Assembly (NCBI GenBank): GCA_023853785.1
Contig: JAJIRX010000500.1
Coordinates: 372,001-436,000 of the forward strand
From: Psilocybe azurescens
Taxonomy: Eukaryota > Basidiomycota > Agaricomycetes > Agaricales > Agrocybaceae
Direction of reading: 5' to 3'
Length of the DNA stretch: 64,000 nucleotides
In this document: positions 35,422 to 47,656 of the stretch, in pieces
Layout: each line of letters opens with the position of its first letter
How positions within the stretch are numbered: the first letter of the stretch is position 1
The notes under the pieces: generated by a model
Seen by the model: only the letters and a program-made list of their open reading frames with translations
Databases searched by the model: none
Told to the model about the DNA's origin: nothing
Program-made: the position numbers and the translations under genes

Positions 35422-37460
35422 CTATCGAATTTGACTGCGACGTGAGTAGTCCTCCAGCTCATATGTTCTTGAATAGTGGTTCAGTTTCACTGTCCTTTCG
35501 ATTCTGACCTGCACTCCTACGTCGTCGGGATATCCTTCTTCTGTTTCTGAGTCTGCAGTTGTTGGACGGCGGACGAGATCGAAAGGTGTGTCGCTCTTCT
35601 GGTCGAATCGGGTCCTAACCACGCGGCTCACTTCGCGAGCGGTTCCAATGTGTTTTGATATGGTTATCTCGGCCCCCTCCAAGCTCTCTTCCCGTCGCTC
35701 ACGAGATGCATCTTTTCACAGGGGGGATTTAATGAGGTTCCAGAAACGGTGAGATTTGTTGTTGGAGTGCATACCGTAAAGGTGGATTAATAGTCTTTGT
35801 GACATGATCCAGGAGACACAGTAGCCTAGAGATGACCTGTCGTGATAAAATTAGAAGGCTCGTAATTAATCTCAATGTGCAATAAGCCACCCACGCAGCA
35901 GTCTGTAGTCGAGCACATATAAGCAAAAATTTCACCGAAGATGTCAAGAAATGGACCCACCTGAATATCCTGACTGGTCTTGAATAGAATAAGGTTGAAG
36001 ATGTTGATGCCTGACCAAAGTAGGAGCTTAGAGCGGTTATGGACGTAAGGAACTTTGATTTAACCTGTCAACACAAAAAGGTACCCAAGGCCATCGTAGA
36101 GCATCCTGAGATAAAACATCTGAGCTAACAAGGCATCCCTTCAAGGGTTAGCATTCGGCTCACATCTTCGACAACCTTGCCATACTGTGAAATATCAGGC
36201 AATCAGCTGGCAGTTCCTGAGAATTAAATGATTGGACCTACACGGAGTTGGTGGATGCGAGTTTATATTTGAGCAGGTAGAATATCGAAATTGACGTCGT
36301 CATCACATCGTACGTGATTGCAATGGCATAGAAAACATAAGCTCCTAGTGTCTTTACTTGGCTAACTGCCCGACAACTAGTTTGGTTAGGCCAGGATTTG
36401 GGCTGAAAGTGTGCTTCCAACTTACTTTAACTAGAAATGAAGTAGATAGTTGGGCACTTCATTCATCAACGAAATTTTAGAAACGCACATGAGCTGCAGT
36501 ATGACCCACTACCGCTATATAAGGGTAATCGTCAGCGATAATTTCATAGAGTTTCATTCATAAGTAACTTGCGTGTTCTGTGGTAAAGTGTGGTGACCCA
36601 TTGTAGCTTTGGATTATCGCATTAGGGTTCATTTAATTCCGAGATGGCGTAAATACTCACAACACAGGCCACGCAGTATATTGAAAGTAAGAACCAGCCA
36701 ATGACCTTAGACCGCCTCGATAGGTTAAATGCACTGCGCGGATCCTGAACTCAATAACCGAAGGTACAAATTGCCTTGTGAGCGTTCTCACCGAATGCCC
36801 AGGATTGCCTGTGTCACCATTGCTTGCACGACTGAGCAATGAATGATCGCTGTCAGATACCCTGCAGATTTTCACTCATGATGTCAATAGATACCTTTAA
36901 AAGAGGGCGGCCAAAGGTAAAATTGCGCGCATGTCTTTGACGTGAAGCCTCCATAGAAAAATCCAACCTGCGCCGGACCATTGAATGACAATTCTCACTT
37001 TCGAATAAACCTTACTGACGTTACTTATGGTAAGCACAGCTATGCTCATAAAGCTGAGATTACACGCCAAGTTCAGAGGGTGTTGTACTTGGCCGAGGAG
37101 CATGTTGCTTACCGAAGAAGTGAAAAAAGCACAACGGAAATACTGTGGGTAGATCAAAACATGAGTTCCCCTCGTCGAAATTTTTTCTAGAAACTTTGTG
37201 AATGGAAGAGAAAAATTCACGTCAATCGTCGAGATTGCCAGTGTTCCTTGTAGAATCGCCAGGATGTCGGCTGGGTCTCCAGAAAGCTGGGTGTTCGACA
37301 GATACAGTGGTAAATTTGGCGTAGACATTGGAAATTTAGCGCTTCGCTGGTGGTAAATATAGAAAGGAACCACTCACTCATAAGCCGCGATCGCAATGGA
37401 TGTTACTCGCATGTACGCAGCGATTGTGAACGCATTGGACTCCGTCGGGTCGATGGTCAT
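35422..37460 (-). CDS. Agaricomycete multipass membrane protein of unknown function
   Basis: Minus strand from ATG 37460 (MTIDPTESNAFTIAAYMRV). Exonic blocks in order: SIAIAAYDFLETQPTSWRFYK (after splicing), FMSIAVLTISNV, FNLSRRSKVIGWFLLSIYC, a Cys-containing loop NQTSC, LGAYVFYAIAITYDVMTTSI with FYLLKYKL, MLYDGLGYLFVLT, GINIFNLILFKTSQD, SLGYCVSWIMSQRLLIHL, and a hydrophilic tail to the stop at 35422-35424. The succession of about seven hydrophobic segments and the signatures YDGLGY and SWIMSQR are those of a large mushroom-specific membrane protein family whose role is unknown. About ten short introns are needed and I could not fix all boundaries. No clear homopolymer break was found. Confidence 0.72.
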
Positions 37461-38452
37461 GAGGAAAGCAAGGTGTCGTCGACCAGGAGCCTATAATGAG
37501 CGCATATACAAAGACGAGGATAATGCGGCCACAACTGCAGACCACATAATAACGAGATAGGATGTTCACGGGTGACATACTGTTTATCGAATCCGATGTA
37601 ACATCGCGCTACATGATGGATTTTGATGTGATATAAATTGGTGACAGTGGCATGTGGACCACGGTAGACAGGAGCGTGCTTAGACTAGATGGTGGCGATC
37701 AAAGATGCATTTCGTTCGCTGCCAAGGCTACTTTAGCGACCTATGAGCGGCCGGACACTAAAAAGTAACGAAATGACTCTGCTAAATTCTACTTAGCCCC
37801 TCCCAGGATGGTAAGTATCTGTATCCCACATCTTTCGGTCAGAGATGCGCAGCGGTAAATCAGATTATCAAAAATTCTCAAAACCGATGTAGGAAAGTTG
37901 TATAATATGACTACCATGGCCAGTGAGCGTCCGGGGGACAAGGAACCGGATGAAAAAGTACGCGACACTGTAAAAAGCGGTGTAAATAGTAATTATAGAA
38001 CCACTCAATCTGTTTATTACCCCGTACTTATGTCGCCCTACTTAGCTTCTTCGGGTCAATAACAGGGCGAAAATGGCGAAAAGCCGATTGTCCTAAATTT
38101 ATAAATAAATTGGCAGAGTTGGATCCGAACGGGGACGTGATGAACGGCCAACTGCAGCCAACTGCGTATGTTGGCGACCTCCACGTGTCGGCATTCAAAG
38201 AAGAGGAAGTAAACGTTAAATAATCCGGTTTTCTGCGGCCCTCATACAAAAGCAGATATGTAACCCTCGAGAACACATTCTCGTTCTTGTATACCCTCCG
38301 TATAATGAACACTTTGCAATCGGAATGACTACTTGCACACCGCCCTCTAAATTTCACGTCACGGCAATTGCGCAAGAGATCGGGGGTCAACCGAAGCCGT
38401 CCAAGCCATAATCAAATTTTTGTAATATAATTAGAATCGCTTGTGACAGCGT
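37461..38452. other. Intergenic region left of the second MITE
   Basis: Upstream region of the membrane-protein gene. A 120-codon open frame (38028-38390, minus) has no motif and is probably chance. Confidence 0.45.
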
Positions 38453-38460
38453 AGTTTAGG

Positions 38461-39511
38461 AGGACCCCTGAAAGTAGACTTGGAACCCAGATCCAAAAAG
38501 TCGAGTTTTTCCAAATTTCTATCCGGACGACTTTGGCCAATTTCTATCCGGATTTGGGATCTGGGTTCAGGTAAGGGAAATTTCTATCCGGACGCGGATC
38601 TGGGTTACCCAAAATCGTGATTTTCACATTTTTCGCCCCAGAATGCCCATTTTTTCGCTCACCGGCTCCTCTGGAGCCATAATACCAGCTCTACGAAAGT
38701 CTCGTAGATAATATATATTAAGATTTAATATTTGATAAAAATACAACCAATATTGCTCATTTTAAGGCCCAGCTAAACATCCTCTTCAGGCTCCTGCTCT
38801 GCTGGTTTTTCCCCTCCAACAAAAGCTTTCAAAGTCGCTACAACTTTTTGCTGTTATATTTGATGTCTCTGAACAATGTCCAGTCGTCTTGAGAGATTTT
38901 GAAGCCAGGTTGCCTCCGATGGAGCATGCTTCAGAGTGCACATAAATATCAATAGTGGGAGATGATCGAATTGGAGGACGGGAAGCGGTTGGGCATGTGG
39001 GATAGCACGAAAGTGGGAGCAGAGATAATGTTCGAAAAACTGTACAGAGATATAAAAAACACCCATGATGTTCAGCGAGTGTGATACATTACTGTGTCGT
39101 CCATTTTTGCCGCAAGACTTTGAATATATAGCTTTTACTGAGATTGAGGTTTTCTGAGATGTGAACATATATATTTCCGGGTCCAAGCTCTTGAAATTTG
39201 ACCGACGCAACATATCTTAATTCTATACAGTGTGTACGAATGAGGAATGCATCTAGATAGTGTAGTGGTTATTTTTTCATTAGAAGTATGCTGCCCACAA
39301 TTATTATGTTCGAGCCAACCCCTACACAAATTTTTATCCGGAAGCGGATCTGGGTTGGGTTGGCCAGTCCAATTTCTATCCGGAAATCGTGTCTGGGTTC
39401 TGGCCAAAAATGCCCAATTTTTTATCCGGATAGTCCTACGGGTTCCAAAAAATTTTCAAAAATTTCTATCCGGATTGGGATCTGGGTTCGAAGTCTACTT
39501 TCAGGGGTCCT
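38461..39511. mobile_element. Non-autonomous DNA transposon (MITE) with CTATCCGGA subterminal repeats
   Basis: Perfect 8-bp target duplication AGTTTAGG (38453-38460 and 39512-39519). Terminal inverted repeats start AGGACCCCTGAAAGTAGACT and extend about 35 bp through GAACCCAGATCC. Both subterminal zones (38505-38605 and 39330-39490) hold many copies of TTTCTATCCGGA...GGATCTGGGTT. The 1051-bp element has no transposase. The 8-bp duplication suggests hAT or a related superfamily. Confidence 0.85.
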
Positions 39512-39796
39512 AGTTTAGGATGGAAGAAGATTGTTGAAGAATTAACCCTTCGTGTTTCATGTAAGCTGTGCGGGCACTTGATGTCATGAATTACAAGTAG
39601 ACATATGCCGATGCCTTCGGTCTTACCAATTCAAACCCAACGCGGACGAGGTATAGCACCAAAAGAGAAACCTGTATTGCAGAGCCAGCTACGGTAGGAT
39701 CTCTCAGAAAGTAAAAGAACGACTCTAGTAATATCGAATCGTGGGGGCAAAACACAGATGACGTCAATAGTATGAGATTAAGTGAGTATATTATAG

Positions 39797-41350
39797 TTAT
39801 AATGCGCGAGAATAAAGCATAAGAGAAAGAGGACTTCGTGTCCATGCAGTAAGATTATCTATGATCGAACTGTTATGACAAGCAGAGTCAGTAAGTAGTA
39901 ATTTGCATCCAAAACAAAAGAACGTACAGGAATTTGCTGTAATATGTAATTGGACCATACCGTTCCACGTAGCACGCCTGCGGGTCCGTTCATACTCGCT
40001 AGGATAGAGTTCTAAATTATGTGGATCTTGCAGACCAAGGTCGTTGGCCATCTTCCCAGCCATGCCATAGTAAGTTCGGAAACCTGTTACCAACCAATCA
40101 GACTTTTGCTCCACACACCATCATTGCGTCGAACTCACCAGGCAACCTATGGTGATTGTGCTCTAACCAACATAGTAGCATAAGCCCATGTAACGTTTCC
40201 AAAGACGGAATGTGCGCCATGCCGGTAAGCAGATGCTGGCAAGAGGAATTCAACACCAAAGAGTTATATTACAAGATGAATGTAAATACCTTTGCGACAT
40301 CTATGTAGTTCTCGGCAACATTATGCAGGTCGCGTGCAGAAAATTCTGAAAGATTAGAATATCTGTGGAAGTTTAATGGGACGCTGTATGGGAATCCGAG
40401 AGCAAGGGACGTACTTTACGGCCATAGCGGCTATACAATTTGCTAAGATGAGAGATAATCGTTGCTCCCAGAAATCTGCCAGGACATCTTGATATGTAAG
40501 GAAAGTAAAATCTTGACCATGTCGATCGAAAAAGACTTGAATGAAATGAGTCATCAAATTAGGGTGCGGCCGCTGGTTGTTCTCTGGGTCAAATAGTTGA
40601 ATAGGGCGTTGGTCGCCTTGGTACGAGTTGCGTGAAATAGTAGGATATAGAGGAGGAGAGTGTCCAACAAAATTATTATAAGGTACTCCGCTGTTACTTC
40701 TTAAAGAATCGAAAGATGAGATAGATGAAGAATGACTGGAAATTGAATGGGGATGAGTCGTGCTGTATAGAAATGGGCAAAAACATACCCATGAGAAGGT
40801 CCCATATGGCGAGAGTCTGGTGCATAAGACGGGTATCGGGCTGAGTGCTCAATGTCTGCCGACACCATACCACTTGCTTTAGGCGAGTGGGAATTAGAAC
40901 GTGGGTCGGAGGATGACAAGGAAGGACTCGAAGAGCCGGAGGCCACAGAGAATGCATCTAGAGCTGGATTTGGTTCCGACCTGAGATGGAGCCAGGATGA
41001 GAATGAGTGAGAATGGACGATTATTGAAGATGCTCACCGCAGCTCTGTGGCATACACACTTGAATTTGGCCCGGCGATAGCCCTACTACGCTCAGCAAAA
41101 TAGCGCTCTCTATCACGAAACCGACATGCAATCTTAGCAGCCTTGCAAGCTTCACATTTTGCCTCGGGAGATGGTTGGAGACACTTGATCTTCTTGAGGC
41201 GACTGAAATAGGAAGGATGAGATTGGGAAGGGGTGTATGATATTGAGAGGGAACATACCAATTATCGCATGAGGTGACGAGACGAGGGCGCTTCTTGTGG
41301 CCTTGACTGTGCTGAGGAGATTCTATAATAAATTGGAAAGAGTCCTCCAT
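39797..41350 (-). CDS. Zn2Cys6 fungal transcription factor, C-terminally truncated
   Basis: Minus strand, ATG 41350. The binuclear zinc cluster is TSCDNCRLKKIKC...KCEACKAAKIAC, split by an intron inside the second Cys codon (41203-41258). A short DRERYFAERSRAI helix and a Ser-rich linker follow, then the start of the fungal-specific regulatory domain: HFIQVFFDRHGQDFTFLTY, LILANCIAAMA, LSEFSARDLHNVAENYIDVAK, TLHGLMLLCWLEHNHHRL and FRTYYGMAGKMANDLGLQD, ERTRRRATWN. The usual WxxYxLDR segment and everything after it (200-400 residues) are missing. About 50 unrelated codons lead to a stop at 39797. All exons before that point are in frame. Target genes unknown. Confidence 0.85.
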
Positions 41351-42390
41351 GTCGTAGGGAAAAGCGTTGTGGATAAAAGGAACAAGGATGACTGGGATGC
41401 TTGCTTTTAAATGATCAACTAAGAAAGAAATGCCCTGCCAACGTAGGGCTCCGATCGGATCTGCCTTCCCAAAAGGAATCAAACATTAACAATCTTCACA
41501 CAGCCCATCCCTCTGCACTTGTCTGCCGCCGCCGCGCATTCTCTCTGAGCCTTCCAACCCCTCATTTTCACAAGATGACAGTAGCAGGCCGCCCTTATTT
41601 ACGTCAACAGTCCACCACAAATTTCTCACCATGCGCTGACTTTCGAAACACAGAAGAATAGCGGAAAAAAAAGGTAAGCATCAGATACACACACCACCCG
41701 CCATCAAAGACCCCCCATGGCAGAAGGAAGTTTTCAGTTGTCAAGGCTCTTATACCTACTCTGTTACTTAATACCCATTGTGACACATTACAAATTTCAC
41801 TTGAGCGCCAACCTGAGCCAGTCACGAGCTCAAACGCGTCCTTACAGTGGGACTAAATTACGCGCCTCTCGCACGTGGTCCCACCCCGCGGCGATTTTCC
41901 GTCGGCTCATCACTTAGTTTTCCGCCTGGCACGGTCACCACCCGTCGCACCTAATCTCGGATACAGTGCTCACTGTCCTGTCCTGCCAGCTCTGTCGCTC
42001 CCAGTTCGCACAGTTGCACATTCAAATGGAGATAGTTTGCCCCTGCATCTTATTTGTACTCCTTCGTCCCAGTTGTCCATCCCATAGTCATGAGCTTATT
42101 ATCTCCAAAGCTAATCTACGGTTTGTTTGATATACACTATCTGTTCCAAATTTTTCCAATGTCCGGTTGTGTTACCCGTTCTAGATCATTTCGGTCTGAT
42201 CTGGTCTGGTCTCGCCGGTGTACCCGGAGTCCCACTGAAACCCAGGAGCCACGGGCGTGTGCCGTTCTTCAGGTTGATTGCGTTCGGATGCCTGCAGCAA
42301 TCGTTCGCTAGAATCATCCTCCTATACCGAATAAGTGGTCAGTTTATGTTGGGTACTTTTGTTACCCTGAAACCCGAGTAATAGGTACAC
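41351..42390. other. Upstream region of the transcription factor and 3' flank of the transporter
   Basis: About 1 kb without a recognisable gene. The long upstream space is consistent with a regulated promoter for the Zn2Cys6 gene, which shares this region with the 3' end of the transporter. Confidence 0.45.
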
Positions 42391-43925
42391 TCAGCGTACC
42401 TCAAAGTCCAGATCGCTGACTTCACGTGTCGAAGTCAAACCGATTGTTTCTTCAAGCCGCGAATATCCTTCATTCTGATCTGGCAACAATAGCGCGTCGT
42501 CCACGTCGACAATCGGGTTGCCATGAGCATCCAAGGGAACCGTTGAATTCAAAGACTTGCGGTATTTATGGTGCGTAAATAACCCAATCCCTTTGAAACC
42601 GGGTTAATCAAAGAATGGTACAAAACGAGAACCCTATGCACTCACCACATACGGTAATGGCGACCCCGACACCATTAATCAATGTGAGTTTGTCCCCAAA
42701 AAACCAGGAAGAGATTAAGATAGTTGAAACTTCTTTAGCAATGCCAGCTATTGACATAGGTACCACTCCAGCGCGCTGAAGGATGCTATTATTGGAAATG
42801 AGCATCTTTCAATCATTTATTGGATTTGGATGGACGTACTAGAATTCGCTCAACACCATGCAAAATGCTATAACCCCGGGAGTCGTTAGGAAAAACAGTG
42901 TTCCCAATGTCCGAATCGTGCCTTCAAAAATTTACTGCGAAAAATACTGGCCCATCCTTCTATAGCGGCACTGACCAGCCCCAGTGTAATTCCCATTGTA
43001 GGTGCAAGCCAGAAGATAGTCGCTGCCGGATTATCAAAGCCCATATTTTTACTTTTCAAAAGCACTTGGGTAAGACTCCATCGAAGACCCCCAGTGCACT
43101 CGCACTGAGTACGAGAATCAGACCCTGCAACACAAAATGTGCTTCGGTCGCCACCATTAAGACCACCCCAGAAAATATAAGTAAGATTACCGCGACTAAG
43201 CGCCAGGAAAAGACTTCTAAACGGAAAAGGAACGCAAAGCCGAGGACAAAGATCAACGATGACGATTTGCACATGGCTATTGGATATCAAGTAAATGGGC
43301 ATTCAGAGTCGGACGGGAAGAAATAAATGCACATACTATAAAACGACAGAGTTATCGTTTTCAATGATAAATTTGATAGGCCAATATCAAGGCCTGTGGC
43401 AACAGCAGTTGGAATAGCTTTTTTCTTCAATTAGGAATAAGTACACCTTGACAGTAATGCTGGTTTTCACTGAACGTCTAACGAGACCACTTACGCATAA
43501 TCTTCTCGAGAAGGATCATACCGTGGCTTGAAAGTTTGTGGCCAGAAATATCGAAGGGTAGCCGCAAGACCAAACTGAATAAACATGTGTATTGTCGTCA
43601 CGAATAGGGGGCAGGGAATCCAAGATGTTCCGGGAAAACATCCATTTGTTGTATACAGAGAGCAAAGTTGCAAAGAGAAACCTAATTTCATTGAGATACG
43701 AAGGCAATAAAGATTTAAGAGGTCGTAAGCGTACCATGAAGCAATAAATAGGGTATTTATGATGGCATTCCTCCACCAAAGACGTTTCTTCTCCGCTACG
43801 GATGCTAGATGAACTCCCTTGCTAAGTGCATTGTCAACTACTTCATCTTCATACGAGTGCCTAGATCTAAGTGGTTCGTCCGAAGAGAACTGCTCAGAGG
43901 TTTCGGCAAGGTGTGATCGTTCCAT
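42391..43925 (-). CDS. Triose-phosphate/nucleotide-sugar transporter family protein, SLC35C2-like
   Basis: Golgi multipass transporter of the TPT/EamA family. From ATG 43925: an acidic cytosolic N-terminus, [12 protein letters not shown] then [54 protein letters not shown] with [20 protein letters not shown] (the family KTITLxFYTMxKSS signature), [17 protein letters not shown], the segment [20 protein letters not shown], and [30 protein letters not shown] near the end. The tail is hydrophilic and ends at 42391. Five homopolymers lack one base (plus-strand runs at 43632-43634, 43607-43611, 43419-43424, 43088-43092 and 42926-42930). The family blocks on both sides of each are intact, so this is most probably a normal gene. 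Confidence 0.85.
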
Positions 43926-44967
43926 GATCCATGGATGAATGTGGTTAAGGAAAGAGGTGGACACGTGGGAGAGTCTGCTGTCAGCCTCGATTCAGTGACG
44001 CCGTCGAGTTCAGCACAGCGAGCTTCTGAAATTTCACCCGACGCTCGACACATTACAATATCCCTGAAATTACATTCCACCCAATGATGACGCCACAAAA
44101 ACCATCTGGAGATGACGATGGAATACATCATCGACCATCCGTCGCTCTTTCTTCGGTTAGATTACAATGGATCTTTTGCCTGTAGCCCAGACCTCACCTG
44201 GCGGACTCTCACTACATTCGAAGTAAGATTTACAGATATAATATGGTACACCAGAATCCAGATCAATATCAAGCCGGGAAAGTACTTGAAGATCTGTGAC
44301 CGTACCAGGTCTCCCATAAAGGTCTGTTAATTTGATATGAAAGCTACGTTGAGATGGTAAAAGCAGACAACAGGATATGTAAAAAACTGTGTCCTCATAT
44401 GAGACAGGATCGAAACCAGAAAGGATTTGTCGAAAAGAGGTTCGTTGACTCGGAGTACGGTACAGAAACGAGACCAGCGATCGAGGCAAGGACTAGAGGC
44501 GTCGGAGGCGAAGAGGTCCACAGCTACGTAGCTACGCCGCTATTTTTGTGTTATATAAGTGGAGGCGACAGAATAAATGATGCGTATTTATCTTTTTATC
44601 TCATAACGTCCCCTGGGGGGGACCCGGAGGGGTCTCTCTTGCCGATAGAGACCAACATTAGCCAACATTCACAGCGAGCAACCTAGCTGTATCTGGGTCA
44701 CACAAATGTAGGCTATTAATCGACCCACTTTCAGTTCCGCCTCATTCATCGTGACCGAAATGTTGAAAACGATTCAGGAACTAAGAGCTGCCCATCATAG
44801 TGTTCCGTTCCTGCAGCCTAATGCCAATGTCGCTCCGTCATACGCAAACGTTACAGGTGTCGACTAAGATACCCGATGTGAGGTCTCTTTGTGCGTCGAA
44901 TCTTAACAATGAAATGACATACCGAGATGGATCCTTTGTCCACGGAAATACGGGAAACAAATAAGAT
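43926..44967. other. Region between transporter and MED31
   Basis: Minus-strand open frames of 64 and 110 codons overlap between 44157 and 44521 but show no family motif. One might be a small unrecognised gene. Otherwise this is promoter and 3' UTR sequence. Confidence 0.4.
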
Positions 44968-45507
44968 TTATAATGCGGGCTTAGTCTCCGCGTCAGGTTC
45001 TTCCGACACCATGCCTTCAGGGTTAGACGAATTGACAGACGTTGGCTCCCGCCTATTAGGAGAGTGGTATTTTGAGACGAGTAAAAGATGACTACGCACA
45101 AATGAATCTCACCAGGTGCGCCAATGATCGAACTGTTTTTGATGCAAATATTCTCTGAGAAATTCGTCTTTTTCATCTGAGATCTGAACTGCGCATGTTG
45201 TAATAATTCAAGATGATGAAGTGCATGAGGGTAACTTTGTGTTCACGTCAGACCCAAAACGATTATATGGCAATGTACGAGCATACTGTATAAATCTAGC
45301 ATAGTCCTTTTCTTTAAAGTAGAGAAGGTACTGGAGAAAGTTGATGAAAGCAGGTTGTTCCAGGATATTCTGCTGAGCTAAAGAATGCAAGTAGAACGGA
45401 TTCGCTAGCGCCTGGACAAATTCAAGCTCGAGTTCGAAACGAGCACGATTCGCAGCTTTCGGATCCGTATTGGGAGAGGCGGTGTCGGTATTTGGGTTGG
45501 CATCCAT
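44968..45507 (-). CDS. MED31: Mediator of RNA polymerase II transcription subunit 31 (Soh1)
   Basis: Conserved small subunit of the Mediator middle module. Minus-strand exons 45507-45287, 45234-45113, 45052-44968. The protein reads NRARFELELEFVQALANPFYL, SLAQQNILEQPAFINFLQYL, YARFI, then after the intron YPHALHHLELLQHAQFR, all diagnostic of MED31, and a short acidic tail. In exon 2 the run at 45169-45173 (T on plus) lacks one base; with it the frame gives the conserved EYLHQKQFDHWRTW block. Its start is 286 bp from the divergent UCH37 start. Confidence 0.93.
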
Positions 45508-45793
45508 CGTTGAGCGTATGTCGAAAAAATGAGAACTACGCAGGAGATGCACTAGATACTAAATAAGTAATTCATACCAACATGACCATGGGAGGCCTAG
45601 CTAAGATGAGTCTGATGAGAACTCGTTCTCCATTCTTTGGTGTTGCTTGTGTATGATGTCTCTGCCAAGCAATATACCACAACAGGGACGCGTCGTCCAT
45701 TGAATGAAATTGATCATAACCATCGTCCAGGCTTCGTAAAATTAGCTCTTTCAACAACTCTTCACTTAAACGTGTCCGTATTTATTCAATAAC
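45508..45793. promoter_or_regulatory. Bidirectional promoter of MED31 and UCH37
   Basis: 286 bases between two divergent start codons. A minus-strand open frame (45572-45757) occurs here but starts with TTG and has no homology, so I read the segment as regulatory and leader DNA. Confidence 0.55.
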
Positions 45794-47003
45794 ATGTCCG
45801 TAGACGACGAAACAAGCGGCTGGCAACTGACCGAATCGGATCCGGGCGTATTCACGTATGTCTTCGCTTCTGGGTAGCGTTATTCGGTCATTATTAACGT
45901 TGGCCGGTGGAAAAAGAGAGCTGCTCAAGTCTTTGGGTCTACCTCTGGTTGTAGATGACCTTTATTCTCTTGATTCAGATTCCTTGGCTGCTCTTCAACC
46001 TTTGCATGCCTTAATTTTCTTGTTCAAATGGATACCGACTTCATCTGACTCCACTGCACCTCCACGCGCCGGAACCGATGATCCAGAGTTTCCAGGGTTT
46101 TTCGCGCACCAGGTCGTCAATAACGCCTGCGCAACACTGGCCGTTCTGAATGCTCTTGGCAATATTCCATCATTGCATAGTGGCCCTCAACTCACAAAGC
46201 TGCTGCAATTTACATCCGGCATGGATCCTCAAACGCGTGGTCTCGTAATTACTAGCGCAGACTGGCTTCGAGAGATGCATAATGCGCTTTCTCCACCAAG
46301 TGCCTTCTCTCTGGATGGTCTGGGCTTACCCAGAAAATCGGAGGATGCTTACCATTTTGTGGTATATCTTCCAGTTATGGGTGCACTTTATGAACTTGAT
46401 GGTTTGAAACCCCACGCTATTAGACATGGGGGTTCAATGAATCAGGGGAAGGTTGGCTAAAAACTGCGAGGTGTGTCAGCCATCTTCTGCGTTGTTATTC
46501 AGATTTTAAGTCAATCTTTGTACTCCAGAGAAGTAATCGAAGCACGTATAAACACTTACCCCGATGGTGCGGTATGTACTCATACAGATCCCATCGGAGG
46601 TAACCCTAACTCAAAGGTGCTTTGTAGCTTGAGTTTAGTCTGCTGGCTTTGCGTGATGATCCTTTGCCATCGCTGCAATCCCAGTTGATGCATTACCAAT
46701 CTGCCGGAAACCAACATCTAGTAAACGAAATTCTGGCCAAAATTACCAATGAAAATGGCAAACGGGAGAGATGGGCTGTAAGTGATGACTTCCGACATAC
46801 ACGCAGAAAAAACTCACTTGTTTTCCATTCTTCAGTTCGAAAATAGCTTACGTCGGCACAATCATGTTGGCCTAGTTCAAGCACTCCTCCTAGCTCTCGC
46901 CAAGGCAGGTCAATTGTCCGCCGCCGCCGAAGGTGCCAAAAAAGCCATGAAGGATCGGATAGAACGACAAAAAGCACGAGGCGAAGATATGGACGAAGAC
47001 TGA
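45794..47003 (+). CDS. Ubiquitin C-terminal hydrolase, UCH37/UCHL5 type
   Basis: Deubiquitinase of peptidase family C12, normally bound to the 26S proteasome or INO80. Exons 45794-45855, 45917-46470, 46529-46571, 46628-46777, 46836-47003. N-terminal WQLTESDPGVFTELLKSLG, then ALQPLHALIFLFKW, catalytic Cys in HQVVNNACATLAVLNALG, catalytic His in EDAYHFVVYLPV, Asp in YELDGLKPHAI, and the C-terminal ULD helix region FENSLRRHNHVGLVQALLLALA followed by a KEKE-like tail. The run GGGG at 46445-46448 lacks one base before WLKTAREVIEARI; otherwise the frame is intact. Length (about 330 residues) matches the family. Confidence 0.93.
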
Positions 47004-47656
47004 TAGACATTCCTGACTGACAATATCTGAACCTTTCTTGGATTGTTGGATTGATAGGTAAAGTCCAAATGTTACAGCTAGAACCCTGAATTCATTTGGT
47101 TGATCCACGGCCTCGAATGCGATCGAGCCCCTTGTGATCTTAAGTGATAATTGGAGCTTAGTTGTCGAATACGAATGCGAAGTCAATCAAATTCCACACC
47201 TAATCTATCACCTGGACGCAGTGACTCTTCTTCCTTTCGGCTTCGTTCGCATAGGAAACGTGACTCACATTCATGAGTCTGCAAAAAGATCGTGGACAAT
47301 CTAGAGTAGTCAGTCTGATTACTTGGCTCTGATTCGCCACTTTTACTCTGGATAATTTGGCTTCTAAAAAGTCGAGGAATTACGCAGTACCAGCACCCGT
47401 TAGTTGAGACGCATATCTTCTCAAATTTGGCGTACTAATGCTTTCTAATCCATTTGCAGTCTTGTTGTCTCTAAATGAAACGCCTAGAAAGTTGTTTAGT
47501 CGAATGCACGCAGGTTGCTTCAAGTTGATGCTATCCTCAAGCCTAATTTAGTCATCGGCTTGCGCCATCAGCTGTCTGCCACGCGCCTTCAAACCAAATT
47601 AGAGGGTATGGCTTGTCGATTGTGCAGACTGGCAAGTTATCTCTCACTCTCACGAC
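47004..47656. other. Intergenic region
   Basis: No conserved protein is visible; it includes the promoter of the dehydrogenase gene. Confidence 0.5.

Noticed and set aside
38028..38390. 120-codon minus frame as the missing C-terminus of the Zn2Cys6 factor
   Set aside because: Sequence does not resemble the regulatory domain and lies beyond the MITE.
45572..45757. 61-codon frame between MED31 and UCH37
   Set aside because: Starts with TTG, no homology, lies wholly in a divergent promoter.
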